Shown: positions 47,019 to 57,243 of the stretch, piece by piece
Position numbering within the stretch: the stretch's first letter is position 1
Layout of the letters: every line of letters begins with the position of its first letter
NCBI GenBank assembly: GCA_017354895.1
Contig: CP071494.1
Location: forward strand, 3,782,001-3,846,000
Direction: 5' to 3'
DNA from: Podospora comata
Lineage: Eukaryota > Ascomycota > Sordariomycetes > Sordariales > Podosporaceae
DNA length: 64,000 bases
Position numbers and translations under genes: made by a program
Notes under the pieces: generated by a model
Seen by the model: the letters and a program-made list of their open reading frames with translations, nothing else
Databases searched by the model: none
What the model was told of the DNA's origin: nothing

Positions 47019-47837
47019 ATGGCCTCATGGTACAGCTCCCTCCTGACCAACGCGTCCACAAACATCACCAAGCTCCAGCGAACCTACTTCGCGGGCGAAT
47101 CCGACGGCGACACCGAAGACGACACGCATGTCTGCCGCGTCTTGAGAAACTACTACACCGAAAAAGGCAGCCCCTTCCCCGGCTGGCTGCCTCCCGACCC
47201 GAAGGCTCCTCCACCGCAACAACCAGTTTTGGCGCAGCAGCAGCAGGGCAGATACGGCGGGTTTAACAACCAGGCTGGACCGGGAGGGTCGCAGACGAGA
47301 TTGAATAGTCTGTGGGATAACAACAAGGGCGGTCAGCAGCAGGGACAGGTTGCGAGCAGTAGGAACCCATTTGCTGCTGGGGGACAGGCGGTGCAGCAGG
47401 ATAATAGGCCGCAGGTGCAGAGTTTGAGGACAGGGGGGAGTTATCAGGGGGGTGGGAGGCCGGATGGTATGTCACCCACAGGAAGCGCGGCGAGTGGGAC
47501 GAGCGCGCAAGAAAAGTTGAAGCAGAGGCTTTGGGGGGGAGGTGCAAGGACTACGAGCCCGAATGCGGCGGGGCCTTTCCAACCGCCGGCTCCTCAGCAG
47601 CAACAGCAGGCGCCGCCTCCACAGCAAGGTAGACGGGGGTGGGGAGGGGCTGCTGCTCCGGAGGGGGGGTATTCTAGTAGGCGGGACGAGAGGCCGGTTA
47701 TGAGTGCGAATGCGCCGTGGGCGGATGGGGGTTTTGATTCTCCTTCTGGCGGCGGCGGTGGTGGTGGTGGAGGGAGGAGTTATGGTTTGCCGAGCGGACC
47801 AAGGGGAGGGTTGCCAAGTGGTCCTCGACCGAGATGA
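47019..47837 (+). CDS. MSO1: Mso1-like Sec1-binding exocytosis protein
   Basis: Single exon, 272 residues. The start is the ATG in GCCACCATGG, an ideal initiation context. Residues 1-65 form the Sec1-binding region of Mso1: SWYSSLLTNASTNITKLQ, then GDTEDDTHVCRVLRNYYTEK and FPGWLPPDP. In yeast, Mso1 binds the SM protein Sec1 and membrane and helps SNARE assembly at sites of secretion; in a hypha that would be the growing tip. The rest is disordered and rich in Gln, Gly, Pro and Ser, with Q tracts, LKQRLWGGGARTT, a nine-Gly run and a repeated LPSGPR at the end. In other fungi only the first part is conserved. Confidence 0.85.
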   Translation: MASWYSSLLTNASTNITKLQRTYFAGESDGDTEDDTHVCRVLRNYYTEKGSPFPGWLPPDPKAPPPQQPVLAQQQQGRYGGFNNQAGPGGSQTRLNSLWDNNKGGQQQGQVASSRNPFAAGGQAVQQDNRPQVQSLRTGGSYQGGGRPDGMSPTGSAASGTSAQEKLKQRLWGGGARTTSPNAAGPFQPPAPQQQQQAPPPQQGRRGWGGAAAPEGGYSSRRDERPVMSANAPWADGGFDSPSGGGGGGGGGRSYGLPSGPRGGLPSGPRPR

Positions 47838-48750
47838 TGGGTTGGTGCTAGGGAAAGGCCGAAAGCATTGGGATGAATGAATCTTGTAATTAGGTCTATG
47901 GGTCAAGAGTGGCAGAGGGGATGCTGGTGTTACGACTCGGATTTCGTGTACCATCTGCTGGGTACAGAGCCGGCCGCGTCCAGTTACGCGGACTACAGTG
48001 AAATGCGAACCAAGCCGTTCTCCACCAGTGAAAGCCGAGCCATGACTTCAGAGGCTTCGATGTGTTGGAATACAGCTACAGGGACAATCGAACATATTAC
48101 GGGAAAACTTTACTCTCAACAACCGTGTGAACAACGGAGATGATCATTTCAGCGACAAATAGTACAGAAAGCGTTGTCAAGCAGGCGTGTGTTTGATGTA
48201 TCAGTATGTCCATAACCTTAAGTCGTGCCTTGATGGCAGCAAATCATCTATTTTACAAAGGCACCGCGAGAATATTCTCTTCTTGAAATTTCTCGGCAAG
48301 ACTATCACCATGGTCTGTTTGTTGGCATCAGATGACGACGACATGCCCCGAGTGGTACGTGTTGAAGGCGAGGGCTGGTTGTGCCTCGGTGATAGCAAGT
48401 ACCGGTACCTTTTCTTTGCTATTATTAGGTAAGGACCAGCGGCCTATCAAAGTGCCGGTACCTTTATCAGGGAGCAACCCCTCCAACTGCGCGGGGTTGC
48501 CTGCCCATCTGGGCGTTCCTTCAACCTTGACAAGCCCCCCAAAGCTTATAAAACACCTCGTGGTCACAGTCCACTACCTACCAGTCCGTCTCCTGCTGAC
48601 CCCGAGCAAACCATTGCGCATGTGAAAATCTGTTTTTCGTCAAAAGATCTAGTACCTATCTGTTGCGAAATAACTAACCGACCTAGCACACAGCCTCAGC
48701 GAGCTAGCTAAGGGAGGGATCCAAGCGGTTGCTGTTGCTGCTTTGCGACA
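47838..48750. other. Spacer before the Gyp7-type gene
   Basis: No gene seen. Short frames lack any recognised domain. GTACCGGTACC near 48401 and CCGGTACC near 48452 form a weak inverted repeat. Confidence 0.45.
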
Positions 48751-51393
48751 ATGACCAGGGTTACAAAGATGACGTCGCCGTCATTCCCAAACTCTCAACC
48801 GCAACCACCATCAGCAGACTCCCACTCCACCATTTCCATTTCCACCTCCACCTCCACCTCCAACATTTCCCGCTCAGAAATCCCTCCGCGTCCGTCTTCT
48901 TCCTCAGGAAGCCTCTACGCAATGTCCGACGACGAAGAATCCGACTACAATACCATCACCCACACCGAAACCGGCCGCGGCGTGAAGCTCCTCTTTTCAA
49001 AGTCCAAAGTCTACGTTCACCCTACACCTTCGGCCAAGGACAATATCCCGGGGTATATTGCCCTCTTGCAGCAAAAAGCCTCCTCCGGCCTTACCCGCCC
49101 GACGAGTTCCTCCTCAAAAGCCTCGATTCGCTCCTCGGATTTGCTGCTCGCATGGGTGCCTGAATCTCAACTGGGGGACTCGGCCTCGATCTATGTCAAG
49201 GTTGACCTCTGCGATGGGGGCTCCCCCCCAAAACAATCATACCTGGTGCCGCCTCCCCCGACGGTGACTACCCACCGGGGTTCAGTAGGGAGCTATGCGT
49301 TTGCTATTCCCGTGTCGGCAGTGTACTCGCTGCTTGTCCGTCCGCCAAGCTTGGGGTGGTGGTATGGGAGCGTGATTATCAACTCGAGGGCCGGTGATTC
49401 TTTTCCGGCCTTGTTTTTTCACGACAATGAATGCCAGAGCACGTTGCTGAAGAGGAAACAGCGGGCTAGGGAGACATTTGATCCTTTTGGCGAAGGAGGG
49501 GAAATGTTTTGGGGTGGGGATGAGGTGCTGAGGTGGTTGAGGAGGTATGTTGAGATTGAGAGGAGTGCGGCGGAGCCGAATGTGTACTTGGTCGAGCCGA
49601 GCCAGGAGGATCTGGAGGGGTTTGGGGGGAAGGTTACTGCAGGTGGGAGGGCAGGGCTGGCGGTAGGGGGTGGGGTGCCTGGACCGTCGAGTTCGAGGGA
49701 TACAAGCAAGGATGGGGGGATGGATCCCTTTACGAAGTTTATCAAAGAGACGGGGTGGAATATTATGGAAAAGTTCAGCAAAGTGACGACTTTTACGAGG
49801 CAAGCAGCGCAGGATGTGCTTGATAACCCGAGGATTCCGCCACAGATGAGGAGGTTGATGAAGAACCCCGAGGTTCAGACGCTGCAGGAGGAGTTTGATA
49901 GTGCGAGGATATACCTGGCGAGGTGGGCGATGGGAATTGCGGAACAAAGCGAGAGGGATAGAAACCAGAGGATATGGACTGCAAGGGAGGTGATGGAGTT
50001 GGAGGATACAGATGTCGGAGAGTTTGAGCTGCTGGATAGCACGAATAGTCTCACGCTGGAGCAGATGAGGAAGCCAGTTACGCTGAGCGAGTGGAGGAAG
50101 TTTTTTGATCCACGAACTGGGCGGTTATCGGTGACGGTGGATGAAGTCAAGGAGAGGGTGTTCCATGGAGGATTGGACCCCGATGATGGCGTGCGCAAGG
50201 AGGCTTGGTTGTTCTTGCTTGGTGTGTACGATTGGTATAGTACAGCCGATGAGCGTAAGGCTCAGGCTGCCTCGCTTAGAGATGCGTATATCAAGCTGAA
50301 GGGCAGCTGGTGGGAGCGCCAGATCGACCAGGGCGGTGAGGGTGAAGATGGAGAGTGGTGGAGGGAGCAGCGGGCTAGGATAGAAAAGGATGTCCACCGC
50401 ACCGACCGCAATGTCCCGATCTTTGCTGGCGAAGACACCCCCCATCCCGATCCAGAGTCTCCCTTCGCCGAAGTCGGCACCAATGTTCACATGGAGCAAC
50501 TCAAGGACATGCTCCTCACCTACAACGAATACAACAAAGACCTCGGCTACGTGCAAGGCATGTCGGATCTTCTTGCCCCCATTTACGCCATTCTTCAAGA
50601 CGACGCCATGGCCTTTTGGGGATTCAAGTGCTTCATGGACAGGATGGAGCGCAACTTTTTGCGTGATCAGTCTGGCATGCGGGCTCAGCTGTTGGCTCTT
50701 GACCACCTGGTTCAGTTCATGGACTCCAAGCTGTATGAACACCTCCGTTCGGCGGACAGCACCAACTTTTTCTTCTTCTTCCGGATGCTGCTCGTGTGGT
50801 ACAAGCGCGAGTTTGACTGGCCGGATGTGCTGCGGTTGTGGGAGGGGTTGTGGACGGATTATTTAAGCAGTAGCTTTCATCTGTTTGTGGCGCTTGCGAT
50901 TCTGGAGAAGCACAGGGATGTGATCATGACGCATTTGAAGCATTTTGATGAGGTATTGAAGTATAGTGAGTATATTATGCCATTCCCCATTTATCCGGAA
51001 GATGAACAGCTAACTGTTGTGCTAGTTAATGAACTCTCTGGTACAATGGACCTTGAGTCAACTCTGATCCGCGCAGAAGCTCTGTTCAAGCGGTTCCAGA
51101 GGCTAGTGGAGGCGGTGGACAGGAAGGGTCACTTTCCTGCGCCCAAGAGGGTGCCCACACAGCCAGCAGGAGACGGTACTGCTTCTGGTTCAAATACTGC
51201 TGCGACGCCTGCTTCGCCGCAGAGCAACACGAACGCGAATAAACAAAATAGTAACAGCCTGAATAACAACGGAAAGGGCAGGGAACAAGTGGAGAAGGTT
51301 ATCTCGCCGGAGCTGAGGAAGTTGTTGAAGAGAGAGGTGGAAGTGCTGCCTAGACGGGACGTGGCTACGAGTAGTAAGAACGGGGGGAAGTGA
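48751..51393 (+). CDS. GYP7: Rab GTPase-activating protein, Gyp7/TBC1D15 type
   Basis: Two exons: 48751-50965 and 51026-51393; 860 residues. The intron is 60 nt (GTGAGT donor, GCTAAC branch, GCTAG acceptor) and has no in-frame stop, so the uninterrupted frame looks like an 880-residue protein. Splicing restores the conserved LKYINELSG. The N-terminal part (GVKLLFSKSKVYVHPTPSAKDN, YVKVDL) is the Gyp7-type Rab-binding/PH-like domain. The TBC domain spans about residues 475-745, with arginine finger Arg550 in DVHRTDR, glutamine finger Gln602 in GYVQGM, and FFFFFRMLLVWYKREF. Gyp7 stimulates GTP hydrolysis on Ypt7/Rab7 and limits vacuole fusion. MTSPSF, six codons downstream, is an alternative start. 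Confidence 0.94.
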   Translation: MTRVTKMTSPSFPNSQPQPPSADSHSTISISTSTSTSNISRSEIPPRPSSSSGSLYAMSDDEESDYNTITHTETGRGVKLLFSKSKVYVHPTPSAKDNIPGYIALLQQKASSGLTRPTSSSSKASIRSSDLLLAWVPESQLGDSASIYVKVDLCDGGSPPKQSYLVPPPPTVTTHRGSVGSYAFAIPVSAVYSLLVRPPSLGWWYGSVIINSRAGDSFPALFFHDNECQSTLLKRKQRARETFDPFGEGGEMFWGGDEVLRWLRRYVEIERSAAEPNVYLVEPSQEDLEGFGGKVTAGGRAGLAVGGGVPGPSSSRDTSKDGGMDPFTKFIKETGWNIMEKFSKVTTFTRQAAQDVLDNPRIPPQMRRLMKNPEVQTLQEEFDSARIYLARWAMGIAEQSERDRNQRIWTAREVMELEDTDVGEFELLDSTNSLTLEQMRKPVTLSEWRKFFDPRTGRLSVTVDEVKERVFHGGLDPDDGVRKEAWLFLLGVYDWYSTADERKAQAASLRDAYIKLKGSWWERQIDQGGEGEDGEWWREQRARIEKDVHRTDRNVPIFAGEDTPHPDPESPFAEVGTNVHMEQLKDMLLTYNEYNKDLGYVQGMSDLLAPIYAILQDDAMAFWGFKCFMDRMERNFLRDQSGMRAQLLALDHLVQFMDSKLYEHLRSADSTNFFFFFRMLLVWYKREFDWPDVLRLWEGLWTDYLSSSFHLFVALAILEKHRDVIMTHLKHFDEVLKYSEYIMPFPIYPEDEQLTVVLVNELSGTMDLESTLIRAEALFKRFQRLVEAVDRKGHFPAPKRVPTQPAGDGTASGSNTAATPASPQSNTNANKQNSNSLNNNGKGREQVEKVISPELRKLLKREVEVLPRRDVATSSKNGGK

Positions 51394-51892
51394 TGAGTTT
51401 TTGTTTTTTGGTGCTCTGATTGTGGCTTTTGCTTGGAGTTCTGGGACTCGGGAGACGGCAGGTGGGCAATAGGGATACCATTCTGGCGAATTAGGGGGCA
51501 AAACTGGAAGTATGGGGGGATCGGGGAGGGAACATACCTGGGACCTTGGACGAGGGATTGCATCTTGTTGTGCGAGTTTCGAATTGGTTTTTAGTATCCT
51601 TTGGTGGTATAGTTTATTGCTAGTGAATAACAAGCCAACATAAAGTACAGCATGTCATACCATCGAGTTCGAATGTCGTTTACACTCTAAACACATTTCA
51701 AGAGGAAAGACGCAAAAAAGACAATTGCTAACCCTGTCTTTCGTGATGAAAGTTATATTTCAGCTAGGTACCGAAAACCTCAAGATTGATAAACACCCCT
51801 GTTGTCCCCAGGGTCCCAAAAGCAAACCACATCATTAACCATATCTTTATCCCTTATCCCAATTCATATATGTATAACCCAACCCCAAGAAA
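51394..51892. other. Convergent 3' spacer of GYP7 and POL3
   Basis: Contains the two 3' untranslated regions. No gene or repeat seen. Confidence 0.5.
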
Positions 51893-54800
51893 CTACCAAA
51901 TCGCAGCCTGATCAAAATCAAACCTTGCCAACTCCCCATTTGCATCCTCCAGATCCTTCTTCGCCTTCATCCGCATATAAAAAATCGGACAGTCCTTCGA
52001 GCTGCAAATCACCTCACAGTGCATGCTCCCCTGACACCTCTGGCACTGTGTCCACAACCGCCCAAATCTCACCTCCAAATCACTGACTTTGTCCAGCGTC
52101 TTCTTGTACAACTCACCCACCCTCGGCGCGTCATCGGCACACACCGCGCCCTGACTCTCTTCTTTCCCTGTCAAGGGTTTCTTGCAACCCATACACGTTT
52201 GGGTTTTCTTGGCAAATTTCATGAGACCGCCTACTTTGGGTGCCGCGACGGAGATGGCGCGGGTGTGATCACCTGTCAGCAAGGACTTGGCTTTTGTCTC
52301 GCCGAGGATGGGCTCGAAGATGCGGCCGAGGGGTTTGGCGAGCTGATTGTCGAGGTAGTATTTTGTGTCGATGGGGACGTTGTGCTCGAGGACGTAGATG
52401 GGGTCTTCGGAGCGTTCGAAATTTTTGGAGCCAGTCGCGCCTTTGACCATGACATAGGCTACACGGTCGCCGAGGGCGGGGGCGGAACCGGCGTCGCGCT
52501 TCTTCATGCGGTGGGCGAGCTCGACGTGAGCTTGCTTGGCGGCGTAGTCGTCTTTGGTGAGGGCTTTCGTGATGACGAGCTTGGACATGTCGACGCGGTT
52601 TTGAAGGAGGTCGGCGATGGTGTCTTTGACGTATCTAGGGGAAATTAGTATTCCGCAGGGTAAGTGATGAGAGGAGGGGGGCTTACTCTTGAGCTCCAGG
52701 GACGTCACGATCGATAAGAATCATGCGGAGGACCTTCTCGATGACGGTTTGCACCAAAAGACAGTTGTCACGACGGACAGTCTCAATACCCTTGGTGTCC
52801 ATCTTGTCATACTTCTCCGGCTTTGTCCAGTACAGCCCAGCATAACGCTTCTTGTTAATCAGAAGATAGGGAAAGTACACCTTTTCGAACTCGAGCTTGA
52901 TGGGCTTGATGAACTTGCTAGACACATAATTCGCCGCATCCTCGCCGAGCTTCATGGCCTCGGCCAACTCCTTGGTGCCAAACTTGACCATGACGGAATC
53001 AGTATCACCGTAGATGACCTGAGCGTCATGACTGTAGCCATTCTTGATGCAATATCTCTCCTCAACTTCGTGCTTCGTCCTCTCAATCATTTGACGACCG
53101 AAAGCGGTGGTACTACTAGCAATCTCCAAGCAGGGGAGTTTGCCGTTGGTGGCACCAGTCAAACCGTAGACGGAGTTTGCACTGATCTTCAAGGCTAGTT
53201 GACGACCGTTGAGCACAGCCTTTTTGAATGGATCTGTCTCAGCGGCAAGTTCTCTCTTGGCCTCCTTTCTAGCCGAGAGCAATTCCTCCAGAATTTGGGC
53301 CAACAGCCCCTTTCTCTTTTTGGTGGTAACGAACATGTCGCCATTGGGGGTAACGATGTAGTCCTCATCCTTGACTAAGCTCCACCTCTCAATATCCTTC
53401 TTTTTGATGAGAGTGGTGTAACACAAATTGTGGGCTTGAATGATGCTGGGGTACAGCGAAGCGAAATCCAGAGTGGCGATGGGGACATCGTAGTATCCTC
53501 TTGTAGGCTCAATGACAGTGGCACCCTCATACTGCTCTTCTGATGATTCTGATCTCATGTTGGGAATGACAAGCTTTTGCTCCAGGGCCTTGCGGAAGAG
53601 CTGACTCAAGAATTTGACTTGCTGACCTCTGGCGAGGAGAAAGTTGAATGGTACCCCCGTAACTCTTGCCATTTCGGTGTAGTTTTCAAGGCAAGACAGC
53701 TTGTCCATGAGTCTTTGTGGCAGGTAGGCATCCTTGAGACAGTAGAGTGCCAGTCTGCGTCTCGACTCTGGGGTACCCTCGAAAAGCTCCGTGATCATGG
53801 AGTGATGGACATCTTCTTTTTGTTCACCAAGAAAATGGGCGCACACAGAGTTCAGGGTATAACTGCGAAGTTGGTGGTCACGTTGAACCAGTTGAAGTAA
53901 GTCGAGCTGGAGACGACCGTTGGTGTTGGTGGCCTTCGTGTCGCGGTTGCCCATCTGCTTGCTGGAGAAGTTGGTTTCCTTCGCTACCGACTTGACGTGC
54001 GTGCGAGACCAGTATTCGAAGTTATGCACCTTGAGATGTTTCGCCCTGTCAAGGAGATAGGGGAAATCGAAGTTGGCAATATTGTACCCGATGATGATAT
54101 CTGGATCAACCTTCTCTAGGAAGTCCCGCCATGCAGCCAACATTTTCCCTTCGTCCTTAAACTCCAGGATCTGAGTGGCCACAATGGGACTTGTGGTATC
54201 GAGACAGAACACGTTTCGTACAAACGGCTTCTTGTCTCCGTATTTGGTGACGATATTGGCGATTTGAATGACGGAATCGTGTTGGGCCTCGGGGAAAATA
54301 CCTTTGCGACCAGCGCACTCGATATCGAACGAGAGAATTCGGAGAGGGGCCATCTTAGACCACTCTCCAGAGGGCTTATGCGAAATCAGCTCTCGGTAGC
54401 TGATGACAGCTTCGAACTGGCAGTTGGACTGCTTGTTCATGTGGATAAGGTCATATGCGCCGGCGGGTGCTTCAACCCAAGACATGCCAGCAATCGAACA
54501 GTCTACCATGAACCGAAGCAAGTACTGGATACTGTCGTAGGTCATGATGCCGCCATCATGCTTCCACATCCCCTTCCAGTTGGCCTCGCCTCTCTCGATC
54601 ATGGTGCGGACCTTGTTGATGTGTTTTGGATCGGTAACCGTAACCTTGATATAAGGATTTTGGACGTTCCCTTGGAAGCCATAGATGTTCTCGCGCATGG
54701 TCAGCGATACATTATGAATGACCTGTTGATATTGGTGATTTTGCGACATCTGCGATTCAAGATATGCTTTGAACGCAAGGCAGTCCTCAACGACGAACGA

Positions 54801-55271
54801 GACTGGCGCCGCGACATAGAGGTAGTGCTTGAAGTCTTTGACATGCAAAAGAACGGAGTTGCCGTTCTCGGTCACGCCAAAGAGCTTCACAGCAGGTTGA
54901 CCACCACCGATCGTGCCCTCCTCTGCCTCGATGGCTTGGAAGCAGAGACTGTGTTTGGAGGGATCGAAGTCGTTCGGAATGGGTGGCCGCTCCCATGCTT
55001 GGTCCTTTTCCGAGTTGTTTTGCTTGAGGTCTGAGATGTCCTGATTCAGTCTTTCGAGCACTTCGCTCTCGAAAACACTCTTCTGTTGGCTCGAGGCCAT
55101 TCTGCCTTTGCTGTCATTTTGAGAGCTCTTGAAGCGTTGTGCTGGAGAAGATGTGGGCTCATCAATGCGGCGCTTCTTGGTGGTGGCGGTAGAGGGAGTT
55201 GCGGCGATGTTCCGCCGGGTGCTTGAAGCCTCGCCAAAGGCCCTTTTCTGCGGTAATGTCGCGGAAGGCAT
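51893..55271 (-). CDS. POL3: DNA polymerase delta catalytic subunit
   Basis: Two exons: 55271-52687 and 52634-51893; 1108 residues. This is the family-B replicative polymerase for the lagging strand. A basic N-terminus ([18 protein letters not shown]) suits nuclear import. Exonuclease motifs: SFDIECAG (about 313), [23 protein letters not shown]. Polymerase motif A is [15 protein letters not shown] (about 602-616), motif [14 protein letters not shown], motif C YGDTDS (about 753). The C-terminus has Cys[20 protein letters not shown], the iron-sulfur site, complete. CysA reads CMGC...AVCADD: Cys1009, Cys1012 and Cys1027 are present, but the fourth ligand position (1030) is Asp (GAC at 52130-52132). 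The start is the first ATG; an internal MASSQQ at about residue 58 is possible. Confidence 0.97.
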
Positions 55272-55978
55272 TTTGGACTGCTTTGATGAAGGAGTGGCTT
55301 GCGGAAGAGCAAGTCTAGATTCCAGCTGTATGTCGAGGCATGGGATGGTGGGATATGGCAGCTGGGTCGTCTCTGGTTTGATGAGGATAGAAAGACGGTT
55401 GGAATAAGGACGTGGGATCTGGCTGGACTGTTGTTGGAGGTGTTGATGGCACGAACTCGAAATTCATTGAGCCAAAGAAACTGGGTGGACGCGCTCCATT
55501 CCCTTGTTACGTGACTGCCCCACTTTCCCGACGCGAGAGTTTAATTGACCAGTGAGGTATGTACCCTGCGTTAGACTTTAAGTGGTTCCTCAATACGGCC
55601 GCGACGCCACGCTCTTGCCCCACCTTAGAGCAAAACATATCGGGTTCAAGCAAAAGCCTCTCTTGCTCGTCATTTATCCATTGGTCATTTCTAACAAAAG
55701 TGGGTGACAGCTTACAGGAAGAGTTGGAGCAAAAGCGCAGCCTGCCAACTAGCACCACGTGAATTCGCGTTACCTAACCTTGACCCTGGACCCTCGCATG
55801 CATCTCAACCCATTTACCCCGCCAACCTTCATCGGATCTTATTGATTGTTTACTTTCACCAACATTCTCATTCAACTTACAACATCGACATCCAGAAACA
55901 CCCCAAACTAAAAACCACTAGTCCAGTCTCACGATTTATACATAAAATATCTCAATCAACAGCAGACTGACCTCCAAA
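55272..55978. promoter_or_regulatory. Divergent promoter of POL3 and the low-complexity gene
   Basis: Two GACGCG elements (55488-55493 and 55530-55535) lie 217-264 bp before the POL3 start; ACGCG is the core of the MBF/DSC1 site found at G1/S genes in fungi. A CACGTG E-box at about 55757-55762 is nearer the plus-strand gene. The rest shows nothing distinctive. Confidence 0.4.
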
Positions 55979-57058
55979 ATGGCCGATCGCCACCTCCCTC
56001 CCTCCTCCCGACTTATAACCACAACCACTGGCCACATCCCTTCCAAACCCTCGTCTCGTCTCATCCAGCAGCCACCCGGCCCCTCAACCACTCCAACAAC
56101 AAATCCACCGCCCCCAACTGCCAGCTCTGTCCGAAGAAACCTCTTCCAAAGCCAACTAACCCGCCGCGCACCTCACCAAGCCTCGTCCTCAACCTCCTCC
56201 GACACCATCCGTCTCCACCACCACCACCACCACTCCAACTCCTACGACTCTTCCGACCCCTACCAAGACTCCCCACCTTTACCACCCCCCTCACCCTCCT
56301 CAGAGTCAATAGTTCCCCGCAACTCCCACGGTGAAATCGAACTCCTAGGCGACCCCCCCACCCCTCCCCTCTACGACTCAGACGATTCAGCCGGCCACAA
56401 CAACAACTCTCCATCCCACCACCACCACCACCACCACCACCCGGGAAACCAAAACGACTCCCAAAGGGCCGAACAAGCTGCCGCCCGCAACCGCCTCTCC
56501 GAAGCAGTCCGACAACACCAGCTCCACCAAAACAAACTCCTTATGTCCATCCCGGGTAGCAACATGGTGGGATCCGGGTACGGAATGCACCAACAACTAA
56601 ACAACACCCAACCAGAAGGTCAGCAACACCACCCCCATTTCGATACCTCCCCCTTTCTCCTCAGTCCCACCACCGCACCTCACTGTTCTGATCCTTTTTG
56701 TTCTGGTCACCACTACCCTTCTTCTTCTACTGCCCCCGCTCAGGAATTAATCTACTATCCTACTTCTTCTCCTTCCTCATCCTCCTCCTCCTCCTCCTCC
56801 TCCTCCTCCTCTTCTTCTTCTTCTTCTTCCCCTCCCATTCCTCCCAGGCTTAATAAAAAGCGAAAGGGAAAAATGAAACCCATCGTCTTTGATGAGACTG
56901 TAGACGAGAATGACAAGGAAGACTCATTTGCTAAAACCAAAAAAATCACCGAAACAGAGCTCATCGAGGAGGTCAAAGCCAGTCTGCGAGCCAAAGTGGC
57001 TGCCCTGGCCCAAGATAACTGGATGTTTGAGCCGGAGGAGCTTCCGAGACCTCATTGA
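55979..57058 (+). CDS. Low-complexity His/Ser-rich protein, function unknown
   Basis: Single exon, 359 residues. It starts MADRHLPPSSRLITTTTGHI with ATG in context AAAATGG. Most of the protein is disordered and rich in Ser, Pro and His: a six-His run near residue 80, an eight-His run near 150 and an uninterrupted serine run of about 20 near 270. A more ordered end follows a basic cluster (LNKKRKGKMKP), then VFDETVDENDKEDSF, a helical ELIEEVKASLRAKVAALAQ and DNWMFEPEE. Only this C-terminal 70 residues look conserved by composition, and I cannot name a family. The basic cluster hints at the nucleus. The frame is supported by its length and strong codon structure; it ends 185 bp from the end of GET4. 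Confidence 0.75.
   Translation: MADRHLPPSSRLITTTTGHIPSKPSSRLIQQPPGPSTTPTTNPPPPTASSVRRNLFQSQLTRRAPHQASSSTSSDTIRLHHHHHHSNSYDSSDPYQDSPPLPPPSPSSESIVPRNSHGEIELLGDPPTPPLYDSDDSAGHNNNSPSHHHHHHHHPGNQNDSQRAEQAAARNRLSEAVRQHQLHQNKLLMSIPGSNMVGSGYGMHQQLNNTQPEGQQHHPHFDTSPFLLSPTTAPHCSDPFCSGHHYPSSSTAPAQELIYYPTSSPSSSSSSSSSSSSSSSSSSSPPIPPRLNKKRKGKMKPIVFDETVDENDKEDSFAKTKKITETELIEEVKASLRAKVAALAQDNWMFEPEELPRPH
56770..56829 (+). repeat. TCC/TCT trinucleotide microsatellite encoding polyserine
   Basis: An almost pure run of TCC then TCT triplets encodes the polyserine stretch of the low-complexity gene. Such tracts change length by replication slippage, always in whole codons here. Confidence 0.85.
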
Positions 57059-57243
57059 TCACCACAACTCAGATAATCATGTCAAAAAAAATAAAAATGT
57101 AACGATACCCCAAGGCATTATGTATGCTCTTAATTATCGAATTATCGGGCTCTGATCCCTTAACTCCAAAGAATCGTGTGTATCGTGTACATACAACACC
57201 AACGTATGCTCCCCTCCCCCACGTGTCTTGCTTTCCTCCCTCA

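Noticed and set aside
49282-49947. 221-codon antisense frame in the Gyp7 gene
   Set aside because: Antisense to a well-conserved coding sequence; no domain.
52019-52648. 209-codon plus-strand frame over the end of POL3
   Set aside because: Shadow of the conserved C-terminal exon of POL3.
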